DNA of 64,000 bases from Palsa-504 sp963844625 (GTDB taxonomy: Bacteria; Actinomycetota; Actinomycetes; Streptosporangiales; Streptosporangiaceae), in the NCBI GenBank assembly GCA_963844625.1, contig CAWJPF010000035.1:441015-505014 (forward strand), written 5' to 3'. Of the stretch, positions 1 to 9,291 are shown in pieces. A program made the translations under genes and the position numbers. The notes under the pieces are model-generated. The model was not told where the DNA came from and did no database searches. It was given only the letters and a program-made list of their open reading frames with translations. Every line of letters starts with the position of its first letter. Within the stretch, counting starts at the first letter, position 1.

Positions 1-2
1 GG

Positions 3-1538
3 TTCGGCCGTCAGGTCGTGTTCGCGCACACGGTCCAGGCGTCGTGCCTGGGCACCGCGTACACCACGGCGAACATGGTGCCGAACATCATCTTCGACAT
101 CATCATGGGCGGCGCCCTGACCGCGGTCGTGGTACCGGTGCTGGCCGGGCCCGCGTCGCTGGCCGCCGGCGGGGCAGCGCCGGCATCGGCCGACCGCGAG
201 CAGGTACGGCAGACGTCGGCCGCGCTGATCAGCTGGGCGGTGCTGCTACTCGCCCCGGTCAGCGTCCTGGTCGCGGTCGTCGCGCGGCCGCTGGTGTCGC
301 TGCTGCTCGGCGGGACGCCGGGATGCCCGCGGGCCACGATGGTCGCCCTGGGCGCGCGGATGCTCGTGGTGTTCGCGCCGCAGATCCTGCTGTATGGCCT
401 GGCCGTCGTGCTGTACGGCATCCTGCAATCGCACCGCAGGTTCGTCGCGCCTGCGCTGGCGCCGGTGCTTTCCAGCCTGGTGGTCATCGGCGCGTACTTC
501 TGGTTCGACGCCGTCGGCCACGGTGACCAGGACCTGCTGCGGCCGGTGCCCACGCAGGCCTGGGTGATCCTGGCCGCCGGGACCACCGCGGGGGTCGCGG
601 CCCTGGTCGTGACCCCGCTCATCCCCGTGGCCCGGCTCCGGCTCCGGCTGAGGCCCGCGTGGCGGTTCCCGGCCGGGGTGGGCGTGCGGGTCCGCTCGCT
701 GGCCGCCGCGGGCATCGCCACGCTCGTCGCGCAGGACGCCTCGGTAGCGGTGGTGATCGTGCTCGCCAACGCCCGCGGCGGCCCAGGCGCGCTCGTGCTT
801 TACAGCTTCGCGTGGGCGGTGTTCTTCGTTCCGTACGCCGTGCTGGCCGTGCCGATCGCCACCAGCGCGTTCCCCGAGCTGTCCACCCGTGATGACCAGT
901 TCGACGCCACCAGCGCCACGTCCACGCGGGCCGTGACGGTGGCGTCCTGGCTGGGCGTGGCGGGGATGGTAGGCACCTGCCTTCCGCTGGCGCGGGTCTT
1001 CCAGTCCCACGTCGGCCAGGCGGCCGATGCCAGGCAGCTGGCGATCGCGCTGGTCGCGTTCGCGCCGGGGCTGGTCGGGTACGGCCTGACCGCGAACCTG
1101 TCCCGGGTGCTCTACGCCTACGGGCGGAGCCGGGCCGCCGCCCTGGCGGTCAGCGGCGGCTGGCTGCTGGTGATCGTCGCGGACCTGCTGATCGTGCCGT
1201 TCGTGCCACGGACCACGGTCGTGGCCTGGCTCGGGGCCGGCACGACCATCGGGCTGACCGGCTCCGGGGTGGCGCTGCTCGTGCTCGTCCGCCGGCTCCG
1301 CGGGCCCGAAGCGCTGCGCGGTTGCGCGCGCGCCGGGCTGGCCGGGCTGGCGGGCGCGCTGGCGGGGGCCGCGGCCGGGCTCGCGGTGGCAATGGGGATC
1401 CCGGTGGAGGGTTTCCTGCCGAACGTGGCCCTCACGCTGCTGACCAGCGCCGTCGTGCTGGTCGCCTTCTTCGCGGTGGTGGCGCTGGTCGACGGCGGAG
1501 ACCTGCGCGCGGTGCTGCGACGGGTCTTCCGGATTTGA
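3..1538 (+). CDS. MurJ/MviN-like lipid II flippase family protein, 5' partial
   Basis: The gene enters from the left edge: the frame is open to base 3 and the first residues (FGRQVVFAHTV, then TAYTTANMVPN) match the first transmembrane region of MurJ-type flippases, so the true start lies upstream and the GTG at 18 is internal. MurJ family proteins are inner-membrane MOP-superfamily transporters that flip lipid-linked peptidoglycan precursors. About 510 residues are present, with many hydrophobic segments (for example around 60-85, 100-125, 370-400 and 460-500 of the visible part). The stop overlaps the start of the glycosyltransferase gene, which suggests translational coupling and a shared role in envelope or exopolysaccharide assembly. 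Whether this is the essential MurJ or a paralogue cannot be told. Confidence 0.8.
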   Translation, partial: FGRQVVFAHTVQASCLGTAYTTANMVPNIIFDIIMGGALTAVVVPVLAGPASLAAGGAAPASADREQVRQTSAALISWAVLLLAPVSVLVAVVARPLVSLLLGGTPGCPRATMVALGARMLVVFAPQILLYGLAVVLYGILQSHRRFVAPALAPVLSSLVVIGAYFWFDAVGHGDQDLLRPVPTQAWVILAAGTTAGVAALVVTPLIPVARLRLRLRPAWRFPAGVGVRVRSLAAAGIATLVAQDASVAVVIVLANARGGPGALVLYSFAWAVFFVPYAVLAVPIATSAFPELSTRDDQFDATSATSTRAVTVASWLGVAGMVGTCLPLARVFQSHVGQAADARQLAIALVAFAPGLVGYGLTANLSRVLYAYGRSRAAALAVSGGWLLVIVADLLIVPFVPRTTVVAWLGAGTTIGLTGSGVALLVLVRRLRGPEALRGCARAGLAGLAGALAGAAAGLAVAMGIPVEGFLPNVALTLLTSAVVLVAFFAVVALVDGGDLRAVLRRVFRI

Positions 1539-2650
1539 AAGTCGCGTTCGTGCTCGGCACAAGTACGGGGGGGACAGGGCGGCACGTCCGCATGCTCGCG
1601 GCGGGATGCGCGGCCCAGGGCCTGCCCGTCGAGGTGTGGGGTCCCGCGCAGACCGATCGTGACTTCGGGTTCGGTGATGTTGCCGGGGCCGGGTTCGCCG
1701 CGGTGGATATCGCGGACCGGCCAAGTGTGGCACGTGACCTGCGGACCATCGCGCGACTGCGCCGCCTGGCCGGCGCCTGGCGGCCCGGCGTGGTGCACGC
1801 GCACGGCCTGCGGGCCGGCGCGCTCAGCGCGATCGCGACGGCGCTCGTCCGGCCCACCGTGTACGACCCGCGGCCTGCGCTGATCGTGACCGTCCACAAC
1901 GCGCCCGCCGCGGGCGGCCTTACCGGCGCGGTGTACCGCGTGCTCGAAATGATCGTCGCCCGCACCGCAAACTCCGTCCTGTGCGTCTCCCCGGACCTGG
2001 AAGAGCGGATGCGCGCGGCCGGCGGCCAACGCGTCGGCCGCGCCCTGGTCCCGGCGTCCCCCACCCCGGCTTTCCCTGTCCCGGTCTCCGCCGCCGCTCT
2101 GGGCTTCGATCAGGACCGTCCCGTGGTGCTGGCCGTCGGCCGGCTCGCCGCCCAGAAAGGGTTCGGCATCCTGCTCCAGGCCGCCACCCGGTGGCGGGAT
2201 CTGCGGCCCCGGCCCCTGCTCGTCATCGCGGGCGAAGGTCCGCTCGAGACCCAGCTCAGGGCTGAGGCGGACCGGCTGCGCCTCGACGCCCGGTTCACCG
2301 GCCAGCGCGACGACGTGCCCGCGCTGCTGGCCGCCGCCGCCGTGTTCGTACTGCCCAGCCTCTGGGAGGGCCAGCCGCTCATCCTGCAGGAAGCGTTGCG
2401 CGCGGGCGTGCCGGTCGTGGCCACCCGCGTCGGCGGCACGCCCGTCCTCGCCGGCGAGGACGCCGCCCTGCTCGTCCCGCCCGGCGACCCGGAGTCCCTG
2501 GCCGACGCGGTGCGGGCGGTACTCGCCGATCCCGGGCTCGAACACCGGCTGCGCCAGGCGGCCGCCGAGCGGGCCTGCGCGCTGCCGGCCGAAGACGACG
2601 CGGTGGCCGCGGCCCTCGCCGAATACGGCCGGCTCACCCGCCGGCGGTAG
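1535..2650 (+). CDS. GT4-family glycosyltransferase
   Basis: The 371-residue protein starts at a TTG (1535) that overlaps the TGA of the flippase gene; the first residues (KVAFVLGTSTGGTGRH) are the usual N-terminal Rossmann strand and glycine loop of GT-B enzymes, so this start is preferred over longer readings. The C-terminal domain carries AVGRLAAQKG near residue 205, a GEGP loop, and the nucleotide-sugar site PSLWEGQPLILQEAL near 273-287 with the EX7E pair of family GT4. It should transfer a sugar from a nucleotide donor at the cytoplasmic face of the membrane; donor and acceptor are unknown. The last 17 bases overlap the end of the convergent PadR gene. Confidence 0.85.
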   Translation: MKVAFVLGTSTGGTGRHVRMLAAGCAAQGLPVEVWGPAQTDRDFGFGDVAGAGFAAVDIADRPSVARDLRTIARLRRLAGAWRPGVVHAHGLRAGALSAIATALVRPTVYDPRPALIVTVHNAPAAGGLTGAVYRVLEMIVARTANSVLCVSPDLEERMRAAGGQRVGRALVPASPTPAFPVPVSAAALGFDQDRPVVLAVGRLAAQKGFGILLQAATRWRDLRPRPLLVIAGEGPLETQLRAEADRLRLDARFTGQRDDVPALLAAAAVFVLPSLWEGQPLILQEALRAGVPVVATRVGGTPVLAGEDAALLVPPGDPESLADAVRAVLADPGLEHRLRQAAAERACALPAEDDAVAAALAEYGRLTRRR

Positions 2651-3365
2651 CGGAGTGCGGCGCCGACGCGGGCAGGTCGGCCAGCACGCGGCGCAGGTCA
2701 CCGAACGTTCGTGCGTTCAGCGCCGCGGTAATCCGCTCGCCGAGTTCTTCGTAGGTGAGCCGGCCCTCGGTGTAGTGGTCGCGCAGCCGGGCCATGGCGT
2801 CCTCGCGGTCGGCTTCGGATGTCCGGATATGGTCATCGGCGGCCGGGTGAGCGGCGGCGCGCCTGAGGCGGCCGTCGGCGGCGTCCAGCCACCGGATCAC
2901 CGAATCCAGCCTGAACAGCTGGGCGTCGATCGCCAGCATCAGACGCAGGTCGTCACCGGCCTCGTCCTGCTTGATCCTGGTCCACTGCTGCATCAGCTCC
3001 ACTAGGCCACGACGGTGCACTTGGACCACCTCGTGCACGTCGGTACCTGGCACCCGCAGCGCTACCAGGATCTTCGCGGCCAGCTCATCGTGCGGCCAGG
3101 CGGCCGGGTCGGGGAGCGTGTGCAGCCATCTGGCCAGCTCCCGTTCCCCGCCGGCGGTGATCCGGAACTCCTTCTCCGGGCCGTCCGTCCCGGCGACGCC
3201 TGACTCCACCAGCCCGTCGCGCTCCAACCGCCGCAGCGTCGTGTCCACCTGGGCCGCGGGCGGCGGGCGCGTCCAGCCGGCCCTCGTCTCGAGCGCTTCG
3301 CGGAGCTGCCGGCTGTTCCCGGGTCCCCCGCTCAGCAGCACCAGCAGGGCATACCGGATACTCAC
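2634..3365 (-). CDS. PadR-family regulator fused to a DUF1707 domain
   Basis: The 243-residue protein has a PadR winged helix (SIRYALLVLLS, then DTTLRRLERDGLVESG around 45-60), a coiled C-terminal helix pair (LVELMQQWTRIKQDEAG) and, from about residue 180 to 233, a DUF1707 module (EADREDAMARLRDHYTEGRLT...RRVLADLP). PadR proteins are dimeric repressors; DUF1707 occurs at the start of many actinobacterial small membrane proteins. The GTG at 3365 is chosen because it begins the conserved MSxRxALL motif shared with the paralogue at 6728-7309. It is the last gene of the PadR-ATPase-permease cluster, about 25 bases after the permease stop, and its helix 3 region (PPPAAQVDTT) is degenerate relative to the paralogue. 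Confidence 0.82.
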   Translation of the reverse strand: MSIRYALLVLLSGGPGNSRQLREALETRAGWTRPPPAAQVDTTLRRLERDGLVESGVAGTDGPEKEFRITAGGERELARWLHTLPDPAAWPHDELAAKILVALRVPGTDVHEVVQVHRRGLVELMQQWTRIKQDEAGDDLRLMLAIDAQLFRLDSVIRWLDAADGRLRRAAAHPAADDHIRTSEADREDAMARLRDHYTEGRLTYEELGERITAALNARTFGDLRRVLADLPASAPHSATAGG

Positions 3366-3390
3366 GACGTCGCACACCCCGGCCCCGTGG

Positions 3391-5926
3391 TCACTCGATC
3401 GGCTGACGGCCGAGGGTGGACGGTTCCCGCCCGGCCAGCAGCCAGCCGGCGACCACCGCGACCAGCGGCATGCCGATGAGAATGATCAGCAGGTTCTCCG
3501 TGGGGACGCTGGACAGCTCGGACAGGCCGTCGAGCGGGTTGTCCCAGGAATAGGCGATCGCGGCGACGTAGGCCGCCATCGTGCCGAGCACGGCACCGAG
3601 CAGGGCGAGGGCGCCGGCCGTGGCGGCGGTGAGATTGCGGCGGGTCAGGCTGCCGGCCCCGGTGGCGGCCAGCGTGCGCAGGTCGCCGGCGGTCTCGCTG
3701 CGGATGAGGCCGATCGACATGGCCAGGATGCCCAGGGCGAGCGCGATCCCGAACACCGTGGCCCAGTTGAGGATCTCCGCCGAGGAAGGTGCGCTCGACT
3801 TCGTCTCGATGCTCAGGCCCGCCGCGGCCGCGGTGAGCCTGGCGTTGGTGATCTGCGCGGCGGTGGGCGGGTTCGGGGTCTGGATGAGCCACCCGGCCGC
3901 GCTGGCCTTCAGGCCGAGCTGGTGCATGGCGTGCTCGGTGATCACGGTGTTCGGGGCCGACGTGCCGGACGGAAGGGCGCTGACCTCCTGGATCACCGGA
4001 TTGGCCACGCAGCTGCCGGCCGGGCAGGGGTAGCTCTGCGGGCCGTTGCCTGGACCGTTGCCGCCGCCCGGCCCGATATTGTCCTGGGGGCCTTTGCCGT
4101 AGCTGAGCTGCATGCGGGAGATGCCGGACAGCCCGGGCCGCATGCTGAGGATGTCCGCCGCGGGGTCGACCTGAGAAGCCTTGATCCCGAAGGCCTGCAG
4201 CAGCTGCGGGGTGGCCACGTACACCGGTCCGGACCAGCTACGTCCGGTCGCGGCGTGTACGAGCGAGGCGCCGGTCTGGTCGAGCTGGATGACGTCGTGC
4301 GAGCCGAGCGCGGCCGCAATCCCGCCTGCGGCCGCCGCCATGGACTGCTCGCTTTCCGGCGCGGTCCCGCTGGATCCGTTGCCCGGCCCGCCGGGTCCGC
4401 CGCCGCCGTACGCGCCGTTGGGCGTGTAGACGATGACCTGGTTCGACGCCAGGTTCGGCCCCGCATAGTCGAGGACGTTCCCGTACCGCTCCGCGGTCAG
4501 GACGCAGACGAGGGCGGCGATCAGCACGCCGAGGCTGATGGCCGCGAGGGCGGAGCCTGAGCGTGCCCGGTAGCGGACCAGGTCGCGCAGGGCCAGGCGC
4601 ACCGCGATCGGGGCCCGCTGGCCGAGCCTGGCCAGCACCACCAGGCCGAAGGGGGAGAGCAGGATGACCGCCGCGATGAGCGTGACGAAGCCGAAGACGA
4701 GCTCGGGTGCTCCGCCGCCGCCGGATTGCTTGCCGGTGTAGGAGAACAAGACCGCGGAGATCACGATGAGGACGACGCCGGGTATGGCCGAGCGGTGGAC
4801 TCGCTTCGGCGGAGCCTGGCCGCCCGGACAGGGCGGTCACGATCGGGACCCTGGTGATCGAGCGGGCCGGGCGTGCGGCCGCGAGGTAGGTGGCGATGAC
4901 GGCCAGCGCCATCGCGGGCCCGATGACGTTCCACGGCAGCTGGAACGCCCCGATCACGTGATGGGAGCTCGACTCGACGCTCGGCCGGTAGGCCAGCCAG
5001 GCGGCCAGGCCAAGGACGGCCCCGGCCAGCGCGCCGACGACACCCACCAGGGCGCCGTTGGCCCGGACCACGAGACGGATGTTCCTATCGGTCGCGCCGA
5101 GGGCGCCGAGCATCCCCAGGGAGCGCAGCCGGCGCTGCGCCAGCACGGTGAAGCCGCCCACCGCCACCAGGGCGATGAGGATCATGCCGACCGTCGCCAG
5201 CGCGAGCACGATGGTCTCGGGGTTGAGCGGGTTGCCCGCCGCCGCCGACCGCACGCTCTGCACGTTCGGCCCGAGCGAGGCGGGATCGACCCCGGGGGCG
5301 TCGAACAGCACAGTGACCTGGGTCGGCGCACTGACCTGGCCCGGCACGACGAGGGCGAACTCGTCGAGCAAGCTCTGCGGGTTCTCGACGATGCCGACCA
5401 CCTGACGCGTCTGCCCGCCCTGGTGCCAGCGGTCACCGATCGTGAGATCGAAGGTGGAGGCTACGCCGCTGGTCACGGCCACCTGGCCGGGATCAGCCGG
5501 GTAGTGCCCGGCGACCAGGGAGAGCATCGGCTGGCCGAATGGGCCGTGCGGGTTCTGGGCGCGCAGGTCATAGGTGTTGATCGAGCCGGGGACGGCCACG
5601 GCCTGGTTCTCGATGACGTCGACGTGGCCGAAGCGCTGCTGCAGCGCGGCGATCTGGCTGGCCACGCGCGGGCCGCCGCTCTGGAACGTGGCCAGGTCGG
5701 TGGCGGTGCCGAAACCCGCGTTGGCGGGGGGCGGCGTGTTGGTCGCCACCGCCGCCCCGAGGACGGTCGCGCCCACCGCGACGATGATGAGCGCCAGGAC
5801 CAGCAGCTGCTGGCGCCACTCACGGCGGAACATCCGCCATGCCCAGTGGATTACCGCGCGCCGGGCCGGAAGACCCCCGTTTCCGGCTCCCGCCTGGGAA
5901 GGGCGCTCGCGCAGGGCGGTGCTCAC
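3391..5926 (-). pseudogene. FtsX-like ABC transporter permease, split by a frameshift near 4817
   Basis: Two overlapping frames make one gene. The first (5926 to about 4817, roughly 370 residues) has an N-terminal membrane anchor (LVLALIIVAVGATVLGAA), an extracellular MacB-type domain and three further membrane segments. The second (about 4816 to 3391, roughly 475 residues) resumes at AIPGVVLIVISAVLFSY and adds the second FtsX half with membrane spans near its start, around EILNWATVFGIALALG, and at its end. Removing one base, the T at 4817, gives an uninterrupted join (LSGRPAPPKR...HRSAIPGV). The GTG start overlaps the ATPase stop as GTGA. A single-base insertion or a sequencing error explains it; with the base removed the length (about 845) is normal for such permeases. 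Confidence 0.8.
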
Positions 5927-6684
5927 TGGCCCGGGCCAGACACGCGGGGGCCTCCGGGGGGTCGTCCGCCCGGGGCCGTACTGAGCAATGACTCGGGACC
6001 GGGCCGGGGGGCGGTCTGGTCGATCACGCGCCCGTCACGCAGGAACACCACCCGGTCGGCCCACGAGGCCAGCTGCGCGTCGTGGGTTACCACCACGGCG
6101 GCCACGCCACGCTTGCACGCGTCGTGGATCAGCCGCATGACCGCCTCCGCGTTCACCGAGTCCAGCGCCCCGGACGGCTCGTCGGCCAGCAGCAGGCGGC
6201 GTTCCCCGGCCACCGCGCGGGCGATCGCCACCCGCTGCCGCTCTCCGCCGGACAGCTCATCGGGGAACCGGGACGACCGCTCGCCCAGGCCGAGTCCCTC
6301 CAGCGCGCGCAGGCCGGCCGCGCGGGCCTTCCCGGCGCCCATGCCGTCGAGTTCCAGGGGCAGGGCGACGTTCTCCGCCGCGGTCAGCCCGGGCAGCAGG
6401 TTGAAATCCTGGAACACGTACCCGACCGTGCGGCGCCGCATCCGGGCCTTGTCGTTGCGTGACATCCCCGACAGCGCCACGCCCCCGACCAGCACCTCCC
6501 CGTCGGTCGGGTCCTCCAGGCTCCCGGCGATGGTCAGCAGGGTGGACTTGCCTGAGCCACTCGGGCCCATCACCGCCACCATGGCCCCCGCCTCGACCGA
6601 CAAGTCCACGCCGCGCAGCGCCTGCACCTCGGCTGCGCCCTGCCCGTAGATCTTCGACACTCTTCGCAGTTCCAGTACGGTCAT
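5923..6684 (-). CDS. ABC transporter ATP-binding protein (MacB/LolD type)
   Basis: The 253-residue ATPase has Walker A GPSGSGKST (about 38-46), Q-loop VFQDFNLLPG, signature LSGGERQR (about 144), Walker B LLLADEPSGALD and the switch VVTHD. These match the MacB/LolD group that works with FtsX-fold permeases in mechanotransmission rather than classical import. The ATG at 6684 follows a purine-rich GGGGG stretch and begins TVLELRRVSKIYG; the open frame further upstream overlaps the PadR gene and is not coding. It is coupled to the permease by a 4-base overlap. Residues from about 225 on form a Pro/Gly-rich tail. Substrate unknown; antimicrobial peptides or envelope stress compounds are typical for PadR-controlled members. 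Confidence 0.9.
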   Translation of the reverse strand: MTVLELRRVSKIYGQGAAEVQALRGVDLSVEAGAMVAVMGPSGSGKSTLLTIAGSLEDPTDGEVLVGGVALSGMSRNDKARMRRRTVGYVFQDFNLLPGLTAAENVALPLELDGMGAGKARAAGLRALEGLGLGERSSRFPDELSGGERQRVAIARAVAGERRLLLADEPSGALDSVNAEAVMRLIHDACKRGVAAVVVTHDAQLASWADRVVFLRDGRVIDQTAPRPGPESLLSTAPGGRPPGGPRVSGPGQ

Positions 6685-6727
6685 CGCCGTACCCCCGTTT
6701 CGTTTTCGCGCTCTAGATCCGGCCCGC

Positions 6728-7309
6728 TCATAACGGCATTCCCATCCTGAGCCGCCGCCTCGGCAGCGCCGCCGGAGCAGGCTGCGGAGGGTCAACGGCG
6801 GCGCGCTTGAGGCGCCCGTCAGCGGAGTCCAGCCACCGGATGACCGCATCCAGCCGGAACAGCTCCGCGTCGACCACCAGCGCCAGGTTCAGGTCGAACC
6901 CGGCTTCGTCCTCTTTGATCCTGGTCCACTGCTGCATCAGCTCTACCAGGTAGCGGCGGTGTGCCTGGATCACCTCGTGCACGTCCGTGCCGGGTACCCG
7001 CACCGCCACCAGCACCTTCATGACCAGCTCGTCACGCGGCGGGGAGGCCAGGTCCGGTGGCGTGCGCAGCCACCGGGTCAGCTCCGCCGCGCCTTCGACG
7101 GTGATCCGGAACCCCTTCTGCGGCCCGTCGTCCCCGGTGTCCTCGGCTTCCACCAGCCCGTCGCGCTCGAGCCGCTGCAGCGTCGTGTACACCTGCCCCA
7201 CGTTCAGCGGCCACACCTCGCCGGTCCGCGCCTCGAACTCCTCGCGCAGCTGCAGCCCGTACTTGGGCCCTTCGCTGAGCAGCGCGAGCAACGCATGCCG
7301 GACGCTCAT
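6728..7309 (-). CDS. PadR-family transcriptional regulator
   Basis: The 193-residue protein has the full PadR winged helix (MSVRHALLALL, KYGLQLREEFEA, GQVYTTLQRLERDGLVE) and the C-terminal dimerisation helices (RRYLVELMQQWTRIKEDEAG). It is first in a minus-strand unit with the ATPase (43 bases downstream), the permease and the second PadR. A perfect palindrome of the PadR operator type lies about 34 bases upstream of its ATG, so it probably represses its own cluster. It is clearly paralogous to the PadR-DUF1707 protein (same VIRWLDxADGRLxRAA segment) but ends about 50 residues earlier with a basic tail. Confidence 0.9.
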   Translation of the reverse strand: MSVRHALLALLSEGPKYGLQLREEFEARTGEVWPLNVGQVYTTLQRLERDGLVEAEDTGDDGPQKGFRITVEGAAELTRWLRTPPDLASPPRDELVMKVLVAVRVPGTDVHEVIQAHRRYLVELMQQWTRIKEDEAGFDLNLALVVDAELFRLDAVIRWLDSADGRLKRAAVDPPQPAPAALPRRRLRMGMPL

Positions 7310-7327
7310 CCGGTCGCCCCATCAAGC

Positions 7328-7353
7328 ATCATACCCAGCATGATACTGAGTAT
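7328..7353. promoter_or_regulatory. Likely PadR operator (two overlapping palindromes)
   Basis: Upstream of the PadR gene there are two inverted repeats: ATCAT-N7-ATGAT (7328-7344) and a perfect 11-base palindrome ATACTGAGTAT (7343-7353). ATAC/GTAT half sites separated by a short centre are typical of PadR-family operators. The site lies 19 to 44 bases upstream of the ATG at 7309, where it could block a promoter. Assignment is by pattern and position only. Confidence 0.6.
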
Positions 7354-7471
7354 AGAGGCGATCCGCTACCCGGATTTCCTTACGAACCGGTCTTTCCTGT
7401 TCGGGCGGCCCGGGTTCAGGCTGAGCGGGCGATATTCTCCTCGACTCGACCGCGGCCAGAACCTGCGCTGG

Positions 7472-8314
7472 CTACACCCGGCTCCACTCGATCTTCAGCC
7501 CGCGCCCCTGCGCGCGTCCGGCCTCGGCGGCGGGCTGGCGGGTGGACGGGTCCAGCGGGTTCGTGCCCATCGCCGCCCACGACGCCTCGTCCGGCCCGAC
7601 GACCGCGACCTCGGCGCCTCCGGCCCGCAGCTCCGCCATGGCCTGGGTCAGCGGCTTTTCAACCGGGAACAGGTCGACGTTCGCCAGCGGCGCGATCACG
7701 AGCACCCGTGACGCACCGGCCGCGTAGTCGGCGTTCTCCCCGGAGCGCACGCCGCCGTCTATGTAGCGGCGCCCGCCGATCGTCACGGGCGGCCACACGC
7801 CTGGTACGGCGCAGCTCGCCGCGACGGCGTCGACCAGGCTGACGCCTGAGGAGTTGTCGAACACCCGCGGCTCACCGCTGTCGGCATCCACCGCGACGAT
7901 CTTCAGGGCCCAGGCGGGCCACTCGTGCGACGGCAGCCGTGACTCGATCGCCGCGCGTCGTTCCTGCGCCGGCACGGTCGCGGCGCTGAGCGCGAACCTG
8001 CCCGCCGCACGCCGGATTTCCGGGACCGTGGTGGCGCCCTGCATCGCGGCGGCGACCCGCGTACCGAAGCTCTCCAGATCCAGGTCCGCCATGATCTCGG
8101 CAGCCTGCCGCTCTGGCTCGACCTGCCGCGCGTACAGTTCCTCCAGGCTCAGCCCGCTCCCCAGCTGCGCCGCGACGGTGGAGCCCGCCGACGTTCCCAC
8201 GATCAGGTCAGCCTGCGTGACGTCCTGACCCGCGTCGGCCAGCCCCGCCAGCAGCCCAGTGATCCACGCGATCCCAGCGACACCTCCGCCGCCTAGCACC
8301 AGCGCCTCAGTCAT
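7472..8314 (-). CDS. Patatin-like phospholipase family protein
   Basis: The 280-residue protein shows the three patatin landmarks: the oxyanion glycine loop LGGGGVAGIAW at residues 6-16, the nucleophile elbow GTSAG near residue 39-43 and the catalytic Asp in YIDGGVRSG near 195. Such proteins are Ser-Asp dyad lipid acyl hydrolases. The ATG at 8314 is preferred to 8344 because GAGGACGGG lies just upstream and the protein then begins a few residues before the glycine loop. No signal peptide is seen, so it should act in the cytoplasm. It stands alone between the PadR gene and a membrane protein gene on the same strand; no functional link is visible. Confidence 0.85.
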   Translation of the reverse strand: MTEALVLGGGGVAGIAWITGLLAGLADAGQDVTQADLIVGTSAGSTVAAQLGSGLSLEELYARQVEPERQAAEIMADLDLESFGTRVAAAMQGATTVPEIRRAAGRFALSAATVPAQERRAAIESRLPSHEWPAWALKIVAVDADSGEPRVFDNSSGVSLVDAVAASCAVPGVWPPVTIGGRRYIDGGVRSGENADYAAGASRVLVIAPLANVDLFPVEKPLTQAMAELRAGGAEVAVVGPDEASWAAMGTNPLDPSTRQPAAEAGRAQGRGLKIEWSRV

Positions 8315-8380
8315 GTCCCGTCCTCGCCCCGTCGACGTGTTCATGAGAACTCTAGTAAGGGACGGTGGGCGCGAGTCACC

Positions 8381-9139
8381 TCAGGCGGGGACTGAATCTG
8401 GCTTGAGGCGGTCGGCTGGCCGCGGGGAGACCGGCGAGTCGGCCAGGATGGCCTCGCCCTTGACCAGCCACGAAAAGCCGAACGCGACGATCGCGAGGGC
8501 CTCGAACCAGAACAGCCATTGCGTGACCGCCTTGACCGAATCCGGCCAGTAATTCTGCACGAAGGCGAGGACCACGCCCGCCAGGATCAGCCAGGCGCAC
8601 AACGAGTAGATCCGGTCCCTTGTCTTTTTCCTGTCGGTCCGGACGTTTTCCGGATCGGCGTACCTGAAGAGCAGGGCCAGACCTAGGCGTTTAATGACCT
8701 GTAGCCAGCCGGGCTTCCCGCCTGCACCGGCCGCCGCCTTTGTCTGAGTGAACTGGAGCGACATCAGGGCCAGTGACACCAAGGCCACTCCGGCAACATA
8801 CGGGTGGACCCGGCCGACCCACGCCGGGCTGAAAGACGGGTCAGACGTCGGCAGGAAGGCCACCCCGATGGCCGCGCCGCCCGCGACGTTAGTAATCCAG
8901 GAATCGAGGCGATCGTATCCGTTGTACGTGATAAGGAACGCGCCGAGTATGCACAGCGATGCGACCAGGACGTTGCGCATCGGCGAATAGTAGTAACCGC
9001 TCACGGAATACGGCACGGCGTGGCCGAAGGCGATCACCCCCAGACGCAGGACGACAGGCAGCAAGATGGCGATGATCCCCACCGTCCTGCGCAGGTTCAT
9101 GTACGAGATGACGTAGCTGCCGGATTCTCCTTGGCTCAT
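8381..9139 (-). CDS. Multi-pass membrane protein (DUF998-like)
   Basis: The 252-residue protein has about six to seven hydrophobic segments: near residues 15-35 (IIAILLPVVLRLGVIAFG), 50-68, 80-100, 110-130, 175-195 and 205-225. The motif SVSGYYYSPMRNV between the first two segments and YNGYDRLDSWIT after the third are reminiscent of DUF998-type membrane proteins, but I would not assign a function. The ATG at 9139 has GGAAGG about ten bases upstream; the longer reading to 9238 adds an unconvincing Pro-rich lead. The C-terminal 25 residues are polar. It is on the same strand as the patatin gene with a 66-base gap. Confidence 0.65.
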   Translation of the reverse strand: MSQGESGSYVISYMNLRRTVGIIAILLPVVLRLGVIAFGHAVPYSVSGYYYSPMRNVLVASLCILGAFLITYNGYDRLDSWITNVAGGAAIGVAFLPTSDPSFSPAWVGRVHPYVAGVALVSLALMSLQFTQTKAAAGAGGKPGWLQVIKRLGLALLFRYADPENVRTDRKKTRDRIYSLCAWLILAGVVLAFVQNYWPDSVKAVTQWLFWFEALAIVAFGFSWLVKGEAILADSPVSPRPADRLKPDSVPA

Positions 9140-9291
9140 CTGCCCGCCGCCTTCCCCAGCCTGATCACACTGTTGATCACGCTCCTCACTGAGCACGGGG
9201 GGCGGAGGTTCCGGCCTGATACACCCGTGCGCCGACACGATTTGGTCAAGAAGTGCTGGTCACCATCGGCCCTGGGTGAGAAGATGGGGGT

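Noticed and set aside
246..1733. Long open frames antisense to the flippase and glycosyltransferase genes
   Set aside because: Low-complexity Arg/Pro/Gly sequence typical of GC-rich antisense frames, with no domain and no ribosome site.
4238..5926. Programmed frameshifting in the ABC permease
   Set aside because: No slippery heptamer or downstream structure is evident; a surplus base explains the sequence more simply.
9162..9180. Direct repeat TGATCAC upstream of the DUF998-like gene as an operator
   Set aside because: Two short copies 12 bases apart are easily expected by chance; no regulator is linked.
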